Assembly: GCF_024662235.1 (NCBI RefSeq)
Contig: NZ_CP096276.1
Span: 62,001-126,000 of the forward strand
Length of the DNA: 64,000 nucleotides
Reading direction: 5' to 3'
DNA from: Pimelobacter simplex
GTDB taxonomy: Bacteria > Actinomycetota > Actinomycetes > Propionibacteriales > Nocardioidaceae
Below the pieces are notes generated by a model. That model saw nothing but the letters and a program-made list of their open reading frames with translations, ran no database searches and had not been told where the DNA came from. Made by a program: the position numbers and the translations under genes. Positions 45,636 through 53,253 of this stretch are shown here, one piece after another. Position 1 is the first letter of the stretch; each line of letters starts with the position of its first letter.

Positions 45636-45976
45636 GGAGTCGGTCCGGCGGAGGGCTTCGGGACGACGTAGACGAGGCGGCCGTCGTTGAGCCGGTAGAC
45701 CTGGCCCACCTGCTCGCCCTGGCCGACCACCGACGGCGCATCGGTCGGTACGTCGGACACCTCCGCGTCCGGCGGCACCGTGATCGAGCCCGGGGGCGGC
45801 TGCTGGGCCGGTGCGCCGTCCTTGGTGAGGGTGTCGGCCAGGTTGAGCGAGGACAGCGCGGCGAGCAGGAAGCCGACCGACAGCACGATCCCGAGGTCGA
45901 ACAGGTTGACCAGGCCGTCGAGCGGGTCGCCGGCCCGGTCCTCGTGGCGCCGGGCGCGCGGGTTGACCCGGATCAC
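45632..45976 (-). CDS. DUF2149 protein, candidate ExbD/TolR-like stator partner
   Basis: 114 residues with one helix (about 26-45) after a basic cytoplasmic N-terminus. The helix begins VNLFDLGIVLSVGF, with Asp27 where ExbD/TolR proteins carry their essential proton-binding Asp. A Pro-rich linker leads to a small outside domain (VYRLNDGRLVYVVPKP). GTG start overlaps the stop of the ExbB-like gene (GTGA). Function is officially unknown; the ExbD-like role is inferred from topology, the Asp and the neighbour. Confidence 0.75.
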   Translation of the reverse strand: MIRVNPRARRHEDRAGDPLDGLVNLFDLGIVLSVGFLLAALSSLNLADTLTKDGAPAQQPPPGSITVPPDAEVSDVPTDAPSVVGQGEQVGQVYRLNDGRLVYVVPKPSAGPTP

Positions 45977-46629
45977 CGGACGGGCTCCTCGGCCGGGGCG
46001 GTCTGGTCCGCCGGGGCGGTGAGGATCGCGGCGACGTACTCGAGGTCGGAGAAGTCCTGGCCGTAGATCCGGTCCCGGGCCAGCGAGATCGCGAAGGCCC
46101 CCGCGCCGACCAGCAGGCCGAGCACGGTGATGCTGAACGCGAGGCGCAGGTTGTCCGAGAGCGCGGCGATGTCGCCGGCGGCCAGCCCTTCGAGTGCCGG
46201 CGAGAGGGGGATCAGCGTGCCCATCAGCCCGAGCGCCGGGCCGGTCCGCACCAGCAGCCGGGTCCGCCCGAGCCGGCGCTGCCGGCCGAAGTCGAAGTCG
46301 GCGAGCTGCTTGGCCATCCGTGCCTCGGCCCCCGGGGTCCCGGCGTCCCGCGCGAACGAGGCGAGCACCGCCCCCATCGCCGGGCTCCACGCGACGGCGC
46401 GCAGCGCCTGCGCCATCGCGTCCCGGTCGCCCGCGTCGAGCGCCCCGCGCGCCCGGTCCGCCGCCTGCACCAGCGCCGGCAGCCGGCGCTGCAGCCGCCG
46501 CGCCGTCTCGGCGGCGAACGAGCCCAGCTCGACCACCACCCACGCGAGCGAGGCGAGCGCGAGCACCACGACGGGGATCTCGAGCGCCTCCGAGGCCCGG
46601 AAGATCGTCTCGTAGAGCTGGTCCTTCAT
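45973..46629 (-). CDS. MotA/TolQ/ExbB family proton channel protein
   Basis: 218 residues, three helices (about 18-40, 127-147, 162-184). The family core is TGPALGLMGTLIPL (129-142) and LRLAFSITVLGLLVGAGAF (161-179) with the conserved Thr168. The cytoplasmic loop of about 85 residues is typical. Such proteins form pentamers that use proton flow to move a partner in the cell envelope. Overlaps both neighbours by four bases. The presence of an ExbB in a monoderm oxyanion-transport operon is unusual. Confidence 0.85.
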   Translation of the reverse strand: MKDQLYETIFRASEALEIPVVVLALASLAWVVVELGSFAAETARRLQRRLPALVQAADRARGALDAGDRDAMAQALRAVAWSPAMGAVLASFARDAGTPGAEARMAKQLADFDFGRQRRLGRTRLLVRTGPALGLMGTLIPLSPALEGLAAGDIAALSDNLRLAFSITVLGLLVGAGAFAISLARDRIYGQDFSDLEYVAAILTAPADQTAPAEEPVR

Positions 46630-47942
46630 GAGGTGGCCTTCCTGGTGCGGAGTACGTCGCGCAGCTCTCCGGCCGCGCCGACGAGGACGAGGAGCCCCGC
46701 CAGCAGCGCGAACCACACGCCCGTGGCGATCCGGAACGGGTGCTTGGGCGGCACGACGGTCGAGCTGGTCGCCGGGCCCTCGGTGGGTGCGGGGGCGTCC
46801 GCGCCGCCGGTCGTCGTACCGGAGCTGAGGAGGAGGCCGCGGACGGTGCCGTCGTCGGGGTCGGGGTCAGGTGCGGGGGGCGGTGAGGTCGTCGCCGTGC
46901 CGGCGGGTTCGGTCGGTCCGGTCGGGCCCGGTGCGCCGTCGGTCCCGGTGCCTCCGGGGGTCGCGTGCCGGCCGCCCGGGGGGCCCTTGGACTCGCCGTT
47001 GCCGTCGCCCTTGCCGCCACCTCCGCCGGGTTGGACCGGGACGGTGGGGGTCTCGGTCGGGGGTGGTGCGTCCCCGACCGTGAAGGTCGCGAGGGCGCGG
47101 CCGTAGGAGTCGCGGTCGTCGGTGACGACCAGGCCGATCGTCCGGCCGCCCTTGGTCGTCCAGGTCGCCGATGCCGTCGCCGGGTTCTGCGGGTCGGCCG
47201 CGCCGGCGCTCCCGAGCTGCCAGCGGTAGGTGAGCCGCGACGGGTACGGCGCGCCCGGCACGTCGGCGCGGAACCGGACCTTCTGGCCGACGGCCGGGTG
47301 GGCCGGGGTCACCGTGATCTCCGGGGTGAGGACGCGGCCGGTGGTGCTGAGGGTCAGCTCGAGGGCGATCCGTCCTCCCGGCCGCAGGTCGTCGTCGCCG
47401 TTGACGTCGTCGGTGCCGGGGCGCAGGGGACGGATGTAGGAGACGGCGTCGGAGTCGGCGAGGTACACGACCGGTTCGAGGCCGTCGGCGAAGCCGCCGC
47501 TGCCTGCGGGGCCGAGGTCGGCCTTGCCGAGCGTGGAGATGTAGTCGTTCTGGGGGTGGGGGAGCTTCACGATCGTCACGTCCGACGGCTGCAGTCCGTC
47601 GAGTGCGGCGCCGGGCCGGGTCAGGTGCTCGATCAGGTCGCGGACCGGCAGCGCACTCGTGGCGGTCACCCGGTCCTCGACCGGGCCCCCGGGGACGCGA
47701 CGGATGTCGTAGTCGGGGTTGTGCTCACCCGCCTCGGCCGCCCAGGCCCTGATGTCGCTGCCCGGCACCAGCACGGTCCGGCCCTCGGGCCCGGTCAGCG
47801 TGACGATCACGCACCCGTCGACGGCGCTGCCCGGGCAGGGCCCGGCGGCCGCCGGGTCCGCCGTCATGCCGACGAGCGACGCGGTCGCCCCCAGCCCGAG
47901 GGCCAGGAGCGACCACGTCAGCCGTCGCGTGCGCTTGCTCAG
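46626..47942 (-). CDS. PKD-type membrane-anchored surface protein, apparent CTG start
   Basis: 438 residues: signal peptide (SKRTRRLTWSLLALGLG, cleavage after AAA near 33), an N-terminal domain of about 165 residues that I do not recognise (CPGSAVDGCVIVTLTG opening), a PKD-like beta domain (about 208-290; VRFRADVPG, LTYRWQLG, LVVTDDRDSYG), a Pro/Gly/Thr-rich linker (291-400), one helix (404-424) and a short basic tail. So the protein spans from cell surface to membrane. No ATG, GTG or TTG opens the signal peptide; a CTG at 47942 overlaps the TupA stop as CTGA, exactly like the NTGA overlaps of the other operon genes. Confidence 0.78.
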   Translation of the reverse strand: MSKRTRRLTWSLLALGLGATASLVGMTADPAAAGPCPGSAVDGCVIVTLTGPEGRTVLVPGSDIRAWAAEAGEHNPDYDIRRVPGGPVEDRVTATSALPVRDLIEHLTRPGAALDGLQPSDVTIVKLPHPQNDYISTLGKADLGPAGSGGFADGLEPVVYLADSDAVSYIRPLRPGTDDVNGDDDLRPGGRIALELTLSTTGRVLTPEITVTPAHPAVGQKVRFRADVPGAPYPSRLTYRWQLGSAGAADPQNPATASATWTTKGGRTIGLVVTDDRDSYGRALATFTVGDAPPPTETPTVPVQPGGGGGKGDGNGESKGPPGGRHATPGGTGTDGAPGPTGPTEPAGTATTSPPPAPDPDPDDGTVRGLLLSSGTTTGGADAPAPTEGPATSSTVVPPKHPFRIATGVWFALLAGLLVLVGAAGELRDVLRTRKATS

Positions 47943-49618
47943 CGGGCCGTCCGCTTCTTGGGCGAGGTGGCGGGGGTGCTGGTGCCGGGGTTGGTGTACT
48001 TCACGTAGTAGGTGAAGCGCTTGCCCTTGACCCGGACCTTCGTGCTCCAGGTCTTCGCGCCCTTGCGGAGCGCGACGGTGGTCAGGGCGCGGAACTTCTT
48101 CGCGCCGGCCACCTTCACGTAGACGACGACCTTGGCCTTCGCGCTGCCGGCGGCGGGCGTGAGCTTGCCGTGGAAGCGGGTCTTGGCGCCGGCCTTGGCC
48201 GCCTTCGCGGTGACCGTGCCCTTGGCGAGCGGGGCAGCCGTGACGTTGACCGTGCCGAGGGAGGTCTCGGTCGGGGCGAGCAGGTCGCCGAAGATCGGGT
48301 CGAGGGTGGTGTTCTCGATCTTGGTGATCTGGTCGGTGACGACGGCGTATCTCATCGACGCGGTCGGCTTGTAGGTCAGGGTGAAGGCGCCGGTGGCATC
48401 GGTGGTCGCGGTGGCGACGGTCGTGGCGGCGCTGCCGCCGGTCGGCGTACCGACGAGCTTGACGGGGACGAAGTCCAGCTTCGGCGTGCCCGGTACGACA
48501 TTGCGCAGGGTGCCGGTCACCTTGAGCGTCTGGCCGGAGACGAGCGAGGCCGGGACGGTCGAGGTGGTGACGGCCGGGGCCGCGGAGGGCAGGAAGGGCG
48601 CGTCGCCGGTGTCGTTCAGGTAGCCGCCGACGGCGGTCTGGCCGGCCGGGGACGTCACCCAGTTGAGGAAGGCCGTGGCCGCCGCGGTGTTGATGGAGAC
48701 GCCGGGGTTGGCGGTGAACTTCGCCGGGTTGATGGCGTAGGCGTGGAACGAGTTGACCAGGAGGTCGGGGCCGCCGATCGCGTTGGGGGCGTTGTCCCGG
48801 GTCAGGATCGTCAGGTTCGTGGCCTGCGCGGTCGACTGGAGGTAGTTGAACGTGCCGCGGTCGGTGAAGACGTAGCAGCTGTTCGCCGGGCGCGGCGAGA
48901 AGTTGCAGGTGCTCGCCGCGAGGATGTTCGGGGCCTGGGTCAGGTCCGTGCGCTTGTACCAAGCGGGCAGGTCGGCGACCGTGCCGCACGCGCCGTTGCC
49001 GGTGGTGGGCGCCATGCCGCCGCCGTCGGAGGCGCTGATCGTGCAGAGCGGTACGCCGGTCGTCTCGGCCCAGATCGCGTGCTCCTGCACGGTGGTGCCG
49101 GGGGTGCCACCGCGCGAGACGAAGGTCGCCGTACCGGCGGCTCCGGCGGTGGCGATGTCCTGGAAGGTGCGGACGATGTCGTTGCCGTGGCCCGCGCTCG
49201 AGATGCCGGCGGGGTCGGCGGCCGGGCCGCCGAGGATGTAGTCGCCCCAGAAGATCGCGCGACCGTACGACTCGAGCGAGTAGCCCTCGTCGACGAACTG
49301 GTTCTCCAGCGCCGCCGCGTGGACGATCATCGCGCTCGCCGCGCCGGACTTGGCGTAGGCGATCGCGGCGCCCGTGCCGCGGCTGACGTAGTTGAGCGTG
49401 TACTGCGGGTACGCCGCCTCGAACTGCGGCTTGAGGATCGTCTGGACCAGGAACGAGTCGTAGACGTCGCTCGTCCCGACGACCGTCAGGGTCGCGTTGT
49501 CGTCGGCGTGGGCCGCCGGGGCGATGGCGGTCGCGGTCAGGGGGAGGGCCAGCACGGCGCTCGCCGCGGCCAGCCGGCGCAGCAGGGTGGTGCGCTTCTT
49601 CGTTGGTGTGGACACCAT
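47939..49618 (-). CDS. TupA-like oxyanion-binding protein with C-terminal Ig-like domains
   Basis: 559 residues from ATG 49618 (GTG 49615 also possible). Signal peptide with cleavage after AHA (37), then a TupA-type binding domain (42-345): VVGTSDVYDSFLVQTILKP, VSRGTGAAIAYAKSGAASAMIVHA, FVSRGGTPGTTVQEHAIW, CYVFTDRGTFNYL and FLNWVTSPAGQTAVGGY match the family order. Two extra beta domains follow (about 350-460 and 462-545), ending in a very basic PKKRTAR tail. Ordinary TupA proteins stop at about 280 residues, so the extension is notable. No lipobox; four extra Cys (192, 211, 238, 248) may form disulfides. Confidence 0.83.
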   Translation of the reverse strand: MVSTPTKKRTTLLRRLAAASAVLALPLTATAIAPAAHADDNATLTVVGTSDVYDSFLVQTILKPQFEAAYPQYTLNYVSRGTGAAIAYAKSGAASAMIVHAAALENQFVDEGYSLESYGRAIFWGDYILGGPAADPAGISSAGHGNDIVRTFQDIATAGAAGTATFVSRGGTPGTTVQEHAIWAETTGVPLCTISASDGGGMAPTTGNGACGTVADLPAWYKRTDLTQAPNILAASTCNFSPRPANSCYVFTDRGTFNYLQSTAQATNLTILTRDNAPNAIGGPDLLVNSFHAYAINPAKFTANPGVSINTAAATAFLNWVTSPAGQTAVGGYLNDTGDAPFLPSAAPAVTTSTVPASLVSGQTLKVTGTLRNVVPGTPKLDFVPVKLVGTPTGGSAATTVATATTDATGAFTLTYKPTASMRYAVVTDQITKIENTTLDPIFGDLLAPTETSLGTVNVTAAPLAKGTVTAKAAKAGAKTRFHGKLTPAAGSAKAKVVVYVKVAGAKKFRALTTVALRKGAKTWSTKVRVKGKRFTYYVKYTNPGTSTPATSPKKRTAR

Positions 49619-49622
49619 CCGG

Positions 49623-49676
49623 ACCCTAGGGCATTTACCTAGGAAGTACGTAGCAAATGTTGCCAAGAGTGCAACA
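49623..49676. promoter_or_regulatory. promoter and candidate operators of the tup-type operon
   Basis: On the minus strand TAGGGT (49623-49628) ends 7 nt before GTG 49615 and 4 nt before ATG 49618. CCTAGG occurs twice (49625-49630 and 49638-49643), 7 bp apart and overlapping this -10 box. Upstream, TGTTGC (49658-49663) and GCAACA (49671-49676) form a perfect 6-7-6 inverted repeat, with another GCAA at 49653-49656. These are plausible binding sites for the HTH-TOBE proteins. Confidence 0.5.
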
Positions 49677-49752
49677 ACCGTTGGGTAGGTTCGTCGTCGT
49701 GCGCCCTCCCGGGTGTGTGCTTCGTGGGGCCGGCTGGGACACTGGGGGCGAG

Positions 49753-50337
49753 ATGAGCACGCAGCAGACCGAGTCCACCGGCCGTCCGGGCCGCTACCAG
49801 CGCTCCTTCAGCGGTCTCATCTCCTCGCTGCTGGTGACGGTCCTGGTCATCGGCGGCCTCCTCTACTTCATGGGCGCCTTCCGCAGCTCCACGGAGATCA
49901 AGCCGGAGGCGGTCGACTACCTCGAGACCGTGCAGTCGGCCCAGCAGGCCGGGCTGACGCCGGTCTACCCGAGCGCACTGCCCGCGGGCTGGATCTCGAC
50001 CGGCGTCGACGTGACGCCGTCCGAGGAGGACCCGGTCTTCATGGTCCGGATGCTCACTGACAAGGAGCGCTTCGTCGCCGTCCGGCAGGAGCGTGCGACG
50101 TCGTCGGCGCTGCTGACCAAGTGGGTCGACGAGGAGACCCAGGCGGGTGCGGGCTACACCGTCCCCGCGTCGGTCGCGGCGCCGGTCGCGCGGGAGTGGA
50201 AGGGCTACACCGACAAGGGCGGTGACGCGGCGTACGTCGCGAAGGTCGGCGAGAACACCGTGCTGGTGTTCGGCTCGGCGTCGAAGCAGGAGCTGCAGTC
50301 GATCGTCGACGCGCTCGTGACGACGAAGATCCGCTAG
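49753..50337 (+). CDS. DUF4245 family membrane protein
   Basis: 194 residues: short cytoplasmic N-terminus, one helix (about 22-42, ISSLLVTVLVIGGLLYFMGAF), then an extracytoplasmic domain with YPSALPAGWISTGVDVTP. This is the actinobacterial DUF4245 family, commonly found next to xseA/xseB and glpX in related genomes. Function unknown. ATG preceded by GGGGGCGAG. Divergent from the tup-type operon; its stop shares CTAG with the convergent xseB stop. Confidence 0.83.
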   Translation: MSTQQTESTGRPGRYQRSFSGLISSLLVTVLVIGGLLYFMGAFRSSTEIKPEAVDYLETVQSAQQAGLTPVYPSALPAGWISTGVDVTPSEEDPVFMVRMLTDKERFVAVRQERATSSALLTKWVDEETQAGAGYTVPASVAAPVAREWKGYTDKGGDAAYVAKVGENTVLVFGSASKQELQSIVDALVTTKIR

Positions 50338-50579
50338 TCCTCGTCGTCGTCGTCCGCCTCCGCGGACTCGTCGTCGAGCACCGCGTCGAGCCGTGCCCGG
50401 ACCCCGTCGATCCAGCCCTGGCAGACGGTGGCCAGCGCCTCGCCGCGCTCCCACAGGGCCAGTGACTCCTCGAGCGTCGTACCGCCGGCCTCGAGCTGCC
50501 GCACGACCTCGACCAGCTCGGCGCGGGCGTCCTCGTAGGACAGCTCCTCGGTGGTCGCGGTCCCGGGCTCGTCAGTCAT
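50334..50579 (-). CDS. xseB: exodeoxyribonuclease VII small subunit
   Basis: 81 residues, helical. [36 protein letters not shown] is the XseB core, followed by a very acidic tail (EADDDDED). Binds the XseA large subunit to form the single-strand DNA nuclease. ATG overlaps the xseA stop by 8 bp. Confidence 0.93.
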   Translation of the reverse strand: MTDEPGTATTEELSYEDARAELVEVVRQLEAGGTTLEESLALWERGEALATVCQGWIDGVRARLDAVLDDESAEADDDDED

Positions 50580-51807
50580 GGTTCTCCTCGATCGACTCGG
50601 TCGTGGTGGCGGTGACGTGGATGCGGCCGTCGGCGACGCGCACCGAGAGCGGGGCGTCGGCGGCGACGTCATGGACAGAGGTGACGACGCGGCCGGCGTC
50701 GTCCTGGAGGACGGCGTACCCGCGGCGCAGGGTGGCCAGCGGGGACAGCGCGCGGACCCGGGCACGGCGGTGGTCGAGGTCGTCGGCGGCGCGGTCGAGC
50801 TGCCACTCGAGCTGGCGGCGGATCCGGGTGCGCCAGTCGTCGAGCTCGTCGAGGCGGGCGTCGAGGAGGGTGCCGGGGTGGGCGAGTGCGGGGCGGGAGC
50901 GGATCGCGTCGAGCTGGGCCTGCTCGCGGTCGACGCGGGTGCGTGCGGCGCGGCGCAGGGCCTCGCGGGCGCGGTCGAGCATCGCGCGCTCCTGGGCGAT
51001 GTCGGGGACGATCAGCTTGGCCGCGTCGGTCGGGGTCGAGGCGCGGACGTCGGCGACGAGGTCGAGCAGCGGGCTGTCGGGCTCGTGGCCGATCGCGGAG
51101 ACGACGGGGGTGCGGGCGGCGGACACGACCCGGATCAGGCCCTCGTCGGAGAAGGGCAGCAGGTCCTCGACCGAACCGCCGCCGCGGGACACGACGATCA
51201 CGTCGACGGCGGGGTCGGCGTCGAGGCGTCGTACCGCCTCGATGACCTCGGCGGCCGAGCGCGCGCCCTGCATCGAGGCGTAGGCGGTGGTGAAGGCGAC
51301 GGCGGGCCAGCGGCGGGTGGCGTTCTCGACGACATCGCGCTCGGCGGCCGAGCCGGGCGCGGTGACCAGGCCGACCCGGGTCGGCACGGTCGGCAGCCGG
51401 CGCTTGCGCTCGGGCGCGAAGAGTCCCTCGGCAGCGAGGAGCTGACGGCGGCGCTCGAGGCGGGCGAGCAGCTCGCCGAGGCCGACCATCCGGATCTCGC
51501 GGGCCTGGAGCGAGAGCGTCCCCCGGTTGGCGTAGTACGACGGCCGCGCGTGGATGACGACGCTCGCCCCCTCGGTCACCGGGGTCGGCAGGCTGTCGAA
51601 CATCACCCGCGAGCAGGTGACCGGCACCGAGATGTCCGCGACCGAGTCGCGCAGCGTCAGGAACACCGTGGCCAGGCCGGGACGCCGGCTCACCTGGGTC
51701 ACCTGGCCCTCGACCCACACCGCCCCGAGCCGGTCGACCCACCCGGAGATCGCGTTCGCGATCGCCCGGACCGGCGCCGGCTTCTCGAGGGACGTCTCCA
51801 GGGCCAC
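50572..51807 (-). CDS. xseA: exodeoxyribonuclease VII large subunit
   Basis: 411 residues. N-terminal OB-fold ([25 protein letters not shown]), then the catalytic domain with [39 protein letters not shown] and [28 protein letters not shown], and a long helical C-terminal region. Degrades single-stranded DNA in repair. Leaderless GTG start: TAGTGT then 6 nt. Divergent from the PfkB kinase gene. Confidence 0.95.
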   Translation of the reverse strand: MALETSLEKPAPVRAIANAISGWVDRLGAVWVEGQVTQVSRRPGLATVFLTLRDSVADISVPVTCSRVMFDSLPTPVTEGASVVIHARPSYYANRGTLSLQAREIRMVGLGELLARLERRRQLLAAEGLFAPERKRRLPTVPTRVGLVTAPGSAAERDVVENATRRWPAVAFTTAYASMQGARSAAEVIEAVRRLDADPAVDVIVVSRGGGSVEDLLPFSDEGLIRVVSAARTPVVSAIGHEPDSPLLDLVADVRASTPTDAAKLIVPDIAQERAMLDRAREALRRAARTRVDREQAQLDAIRSRPALAHPGTLLDARLDELDDWRTRIRRQLEWQLDRAADDLDHRRARVRALSPLATLRRGYAVLQDDAGRVVTSVHDVAADAPLSVRVADGRIHVTATTTESIEENHD

Positions 51808-51813
51808 GTCGCG

Positions 51814-51823
51814 ACACTAGTGT
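51814..51823. promoter_or_regulatory. palindromic double -10 box shared by xseA and the PfkB gene
   Basis: ACACTAGTGT reads as TAGTGT on both strands. The plus-strand copy (51818-51823) is 6 nt before the PfkB ATG at 51830; the minus-strand copy (51814-51819) is 6 nt before the xseA GTG at 51807. The whole intergenic gap is 22 bp. Confidence 0.65.
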
Positions 51824-51829
51824 GTCGGG

Positions 51830-52786
51830 ATGACAGCGCTGGTGATCGGGGAGTCCGTGCTGGACGTCGTCCACGCGCCGGGCCTGGCCCCCGTCGAACG
51901 CCCGGGCGGCTCGGCCGTCAACGTCGCCGTCGCGCTCGCCCGGCTGGGGCGCGCGGTCCGGCTCGCGACGTCGTACGGCGACGATGCGGCGGGTCGTCTC
52001 GTCGCCGAGCACCTGCGGGCGGCGGGGGTCGGCCTGGCGGGGACGCCGACCGTGCTGGGGGCGACCTCGCGCGCGGAGGCGGTGATCGGTGGGGACGGCG
52101 CGGCGACGTACACCTTCGCGATGGGGTGGGAGCTGCCGGCGGACGTCGAGGAGCCTGCGGAGGCGGCCCGCGTCGTCCACGTGACCTCCCAGGCGCCGCT
52201 GCTCGCGCCGGGCTCAGCGGACACGCTCGCCCTGGTCGAGCGGCTGCGCGCGGCCGGTGCGACCGTCTCGTACGACATCAACCTGCGCCCCGCGGTCACC
52301 GGCACCGGACCGGACGTCGCCGCCGGGGTGCTCCGGATGGCCGCGCTCGCCGACATCGTCAAGGCCTCGGACGAGGACCTGCTCGCGCTGTGGCCCGAGC
52401 GGTTCGTGGGGGAGAGCGCCACCGCGCTGCTCGCGATCGCCGGCGGCCCGGTCGCCGTGGTCGTCACCCACGGCGGGGACGGCGCGTCGTGGCACGCCTG
52501 CTCCGGTACGGACTGGTCGACCGGCGGGGTGCACGCGCCGCCGGTCGAGGTCGTCGACACCATCGGCGCGGGGGACACCTTCGCGGCCGGGCTGCTCGAC
52601 CACCTGTGGCCGGTGCTCGGACCGGGCGGCCGGGAGCGGATCTGCGGCCTGGGGCCCGAGGCGTGGACCGCGGCGCTGGCGTACGCCGCCCGGGCGGCCG
52701 CGGTGACGGTCGGGCGGGTGGGGGCGGATCCGCCGACGCGGGACGAATTGTCTGAAACTGCCCCGGCCGAGGGAGAAGCGGTCTAG
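51830..52786 (+). CDS. PfkB family carbohydrate kinase
   Basis: 318-residue ribokinase-like sugar kinase. N-terminal PGGSAVNVAVALARLGR substrate motif and C-terminal VDTIGAGDTFAAGLLDHL with the catalytic Asp. DINLRP at the middle and VVVTHGGDGA are typical. Fructokinase or similar activity is likely, but the sugar cannot be fixed from sequence. Leaderless ATG. Confidence 0.88.
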   Translation: MTALVIGESVLDVVHAPGLAPVERPGGSAVNVAVALARLGRAVRLATSYGDDAAGRLVAEHLRAAGVGLAGTPTVLGATSRAEAVIGGDGAATYTFAMGWELPADVEEPAEAARVVHVTSQAPLLAPGSADTLALVERLRAAGATVSYDINLRPAVTGTGPDVAAGVLRMAALADIVKASDEDLLALWPERFVGESATALLAIAGGPVAVVVTHGGDGASWHACSGTDWSTGGVHAPPVEVVDTIGAGDTFAAGLLDHLWPVLGPGGRERICGLGPEAWTAALAYAARAAAVTVGRVGADPPTRDELSETAPAEGEAV

Positions 52787-52797
52787 CGTCAGCCCGC

Positions 52798-53220
52798 ATG
52801 AGGACGAGGGTGCGTACGTGGCGGGTGGCCGGGCTGCTGCCGGTCCTGGCGGTGACGATGGCGCTCGGCGCGTGCGGCGGCCAGGAGTCCGCCGATCCGG
52901 CGGCGCGGGCGACGGCGACGGTCACCACGACCGCGACGGCGACGGTGACCGCCACGGTCACGGCCACGCCCACGCCCTCGGTGCGCGGGTTCGCCGACAC
53001 CGGCGCGACCGCGACACCCCAGCCGAAGCCGGCCCCGAAGCCCAAGCCCGCGCCCAAGCCGAAGCCCAAGCCCAAGCCGAAGCCGAAGCCGGCCCCCGTC
53101 ACCGTCTCCTACGAGAACTGCGACGACGTCCGCGCCCACGGCGCGGCCCCGATCCGCATCGGCGACCCCGGCTACGGCTCCCACCTCGACCGTGACGGAG
53201 ACGGCGTCGGCTGCGAGTGA
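52798..53220 (+). CDS. excalibur calcium-binding lipoprotein
   Basis: 140 residues. Lipobox LGAC (Cys 25), a Thr/Ala/Val-rich spacer, a Lys-Pro dipeptide-rich wall-spanning segment (about 78-100), then a C-terminal excalibur domain (YENCDDVRAHG ... DRDGDGVGCE) with a DxDxDG calcium loop and paired Cys. Surface-exposed; role unknown. A TAGCGT 8 nt before the ATG may be its -10 box. Confidence 0.87.
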   Translation: MRTRVRTWRVAGLLPVLAVTMALGACGGQESADPAARATATVTTTATATVTATVTATPTPSVRGFADTGATATPQPKPAPKPKPAPKPKPKPKPKPKPAPVTVSYENCDDVRAHGAAPIRIGDPGYGSHLDRDGDGVGCE

Positions 53221-53241
53221 GGCCCGGGCGCCCAGACCCCC

Positions 53242-53247
53242 TAGGCT
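53242..53247 (+). promoter_or_regulatory. -10 box of truA
   Basis: TAGGCT with exactly 6 nt to the GTG at 53254. Confidence 0.5.
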
Positions 53248-53253
53248 TCTCGG

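Noticed and set aside
47939..49618. PstS-like phosphate-binding protein
   Set aside because: The binding domain resembles this group at first sight, but TSDVYDSF, TFVSRGGTPG and TDRGTFNYL with TupBC partners fit TupA better.
53030..53095. Tandem DNA repeat or CRISPR-like array
   Set aside because: The repetition is only the Lys-Pro codon pattern of the excalibur lipoprotein linker; no spacers or regular repeat units.
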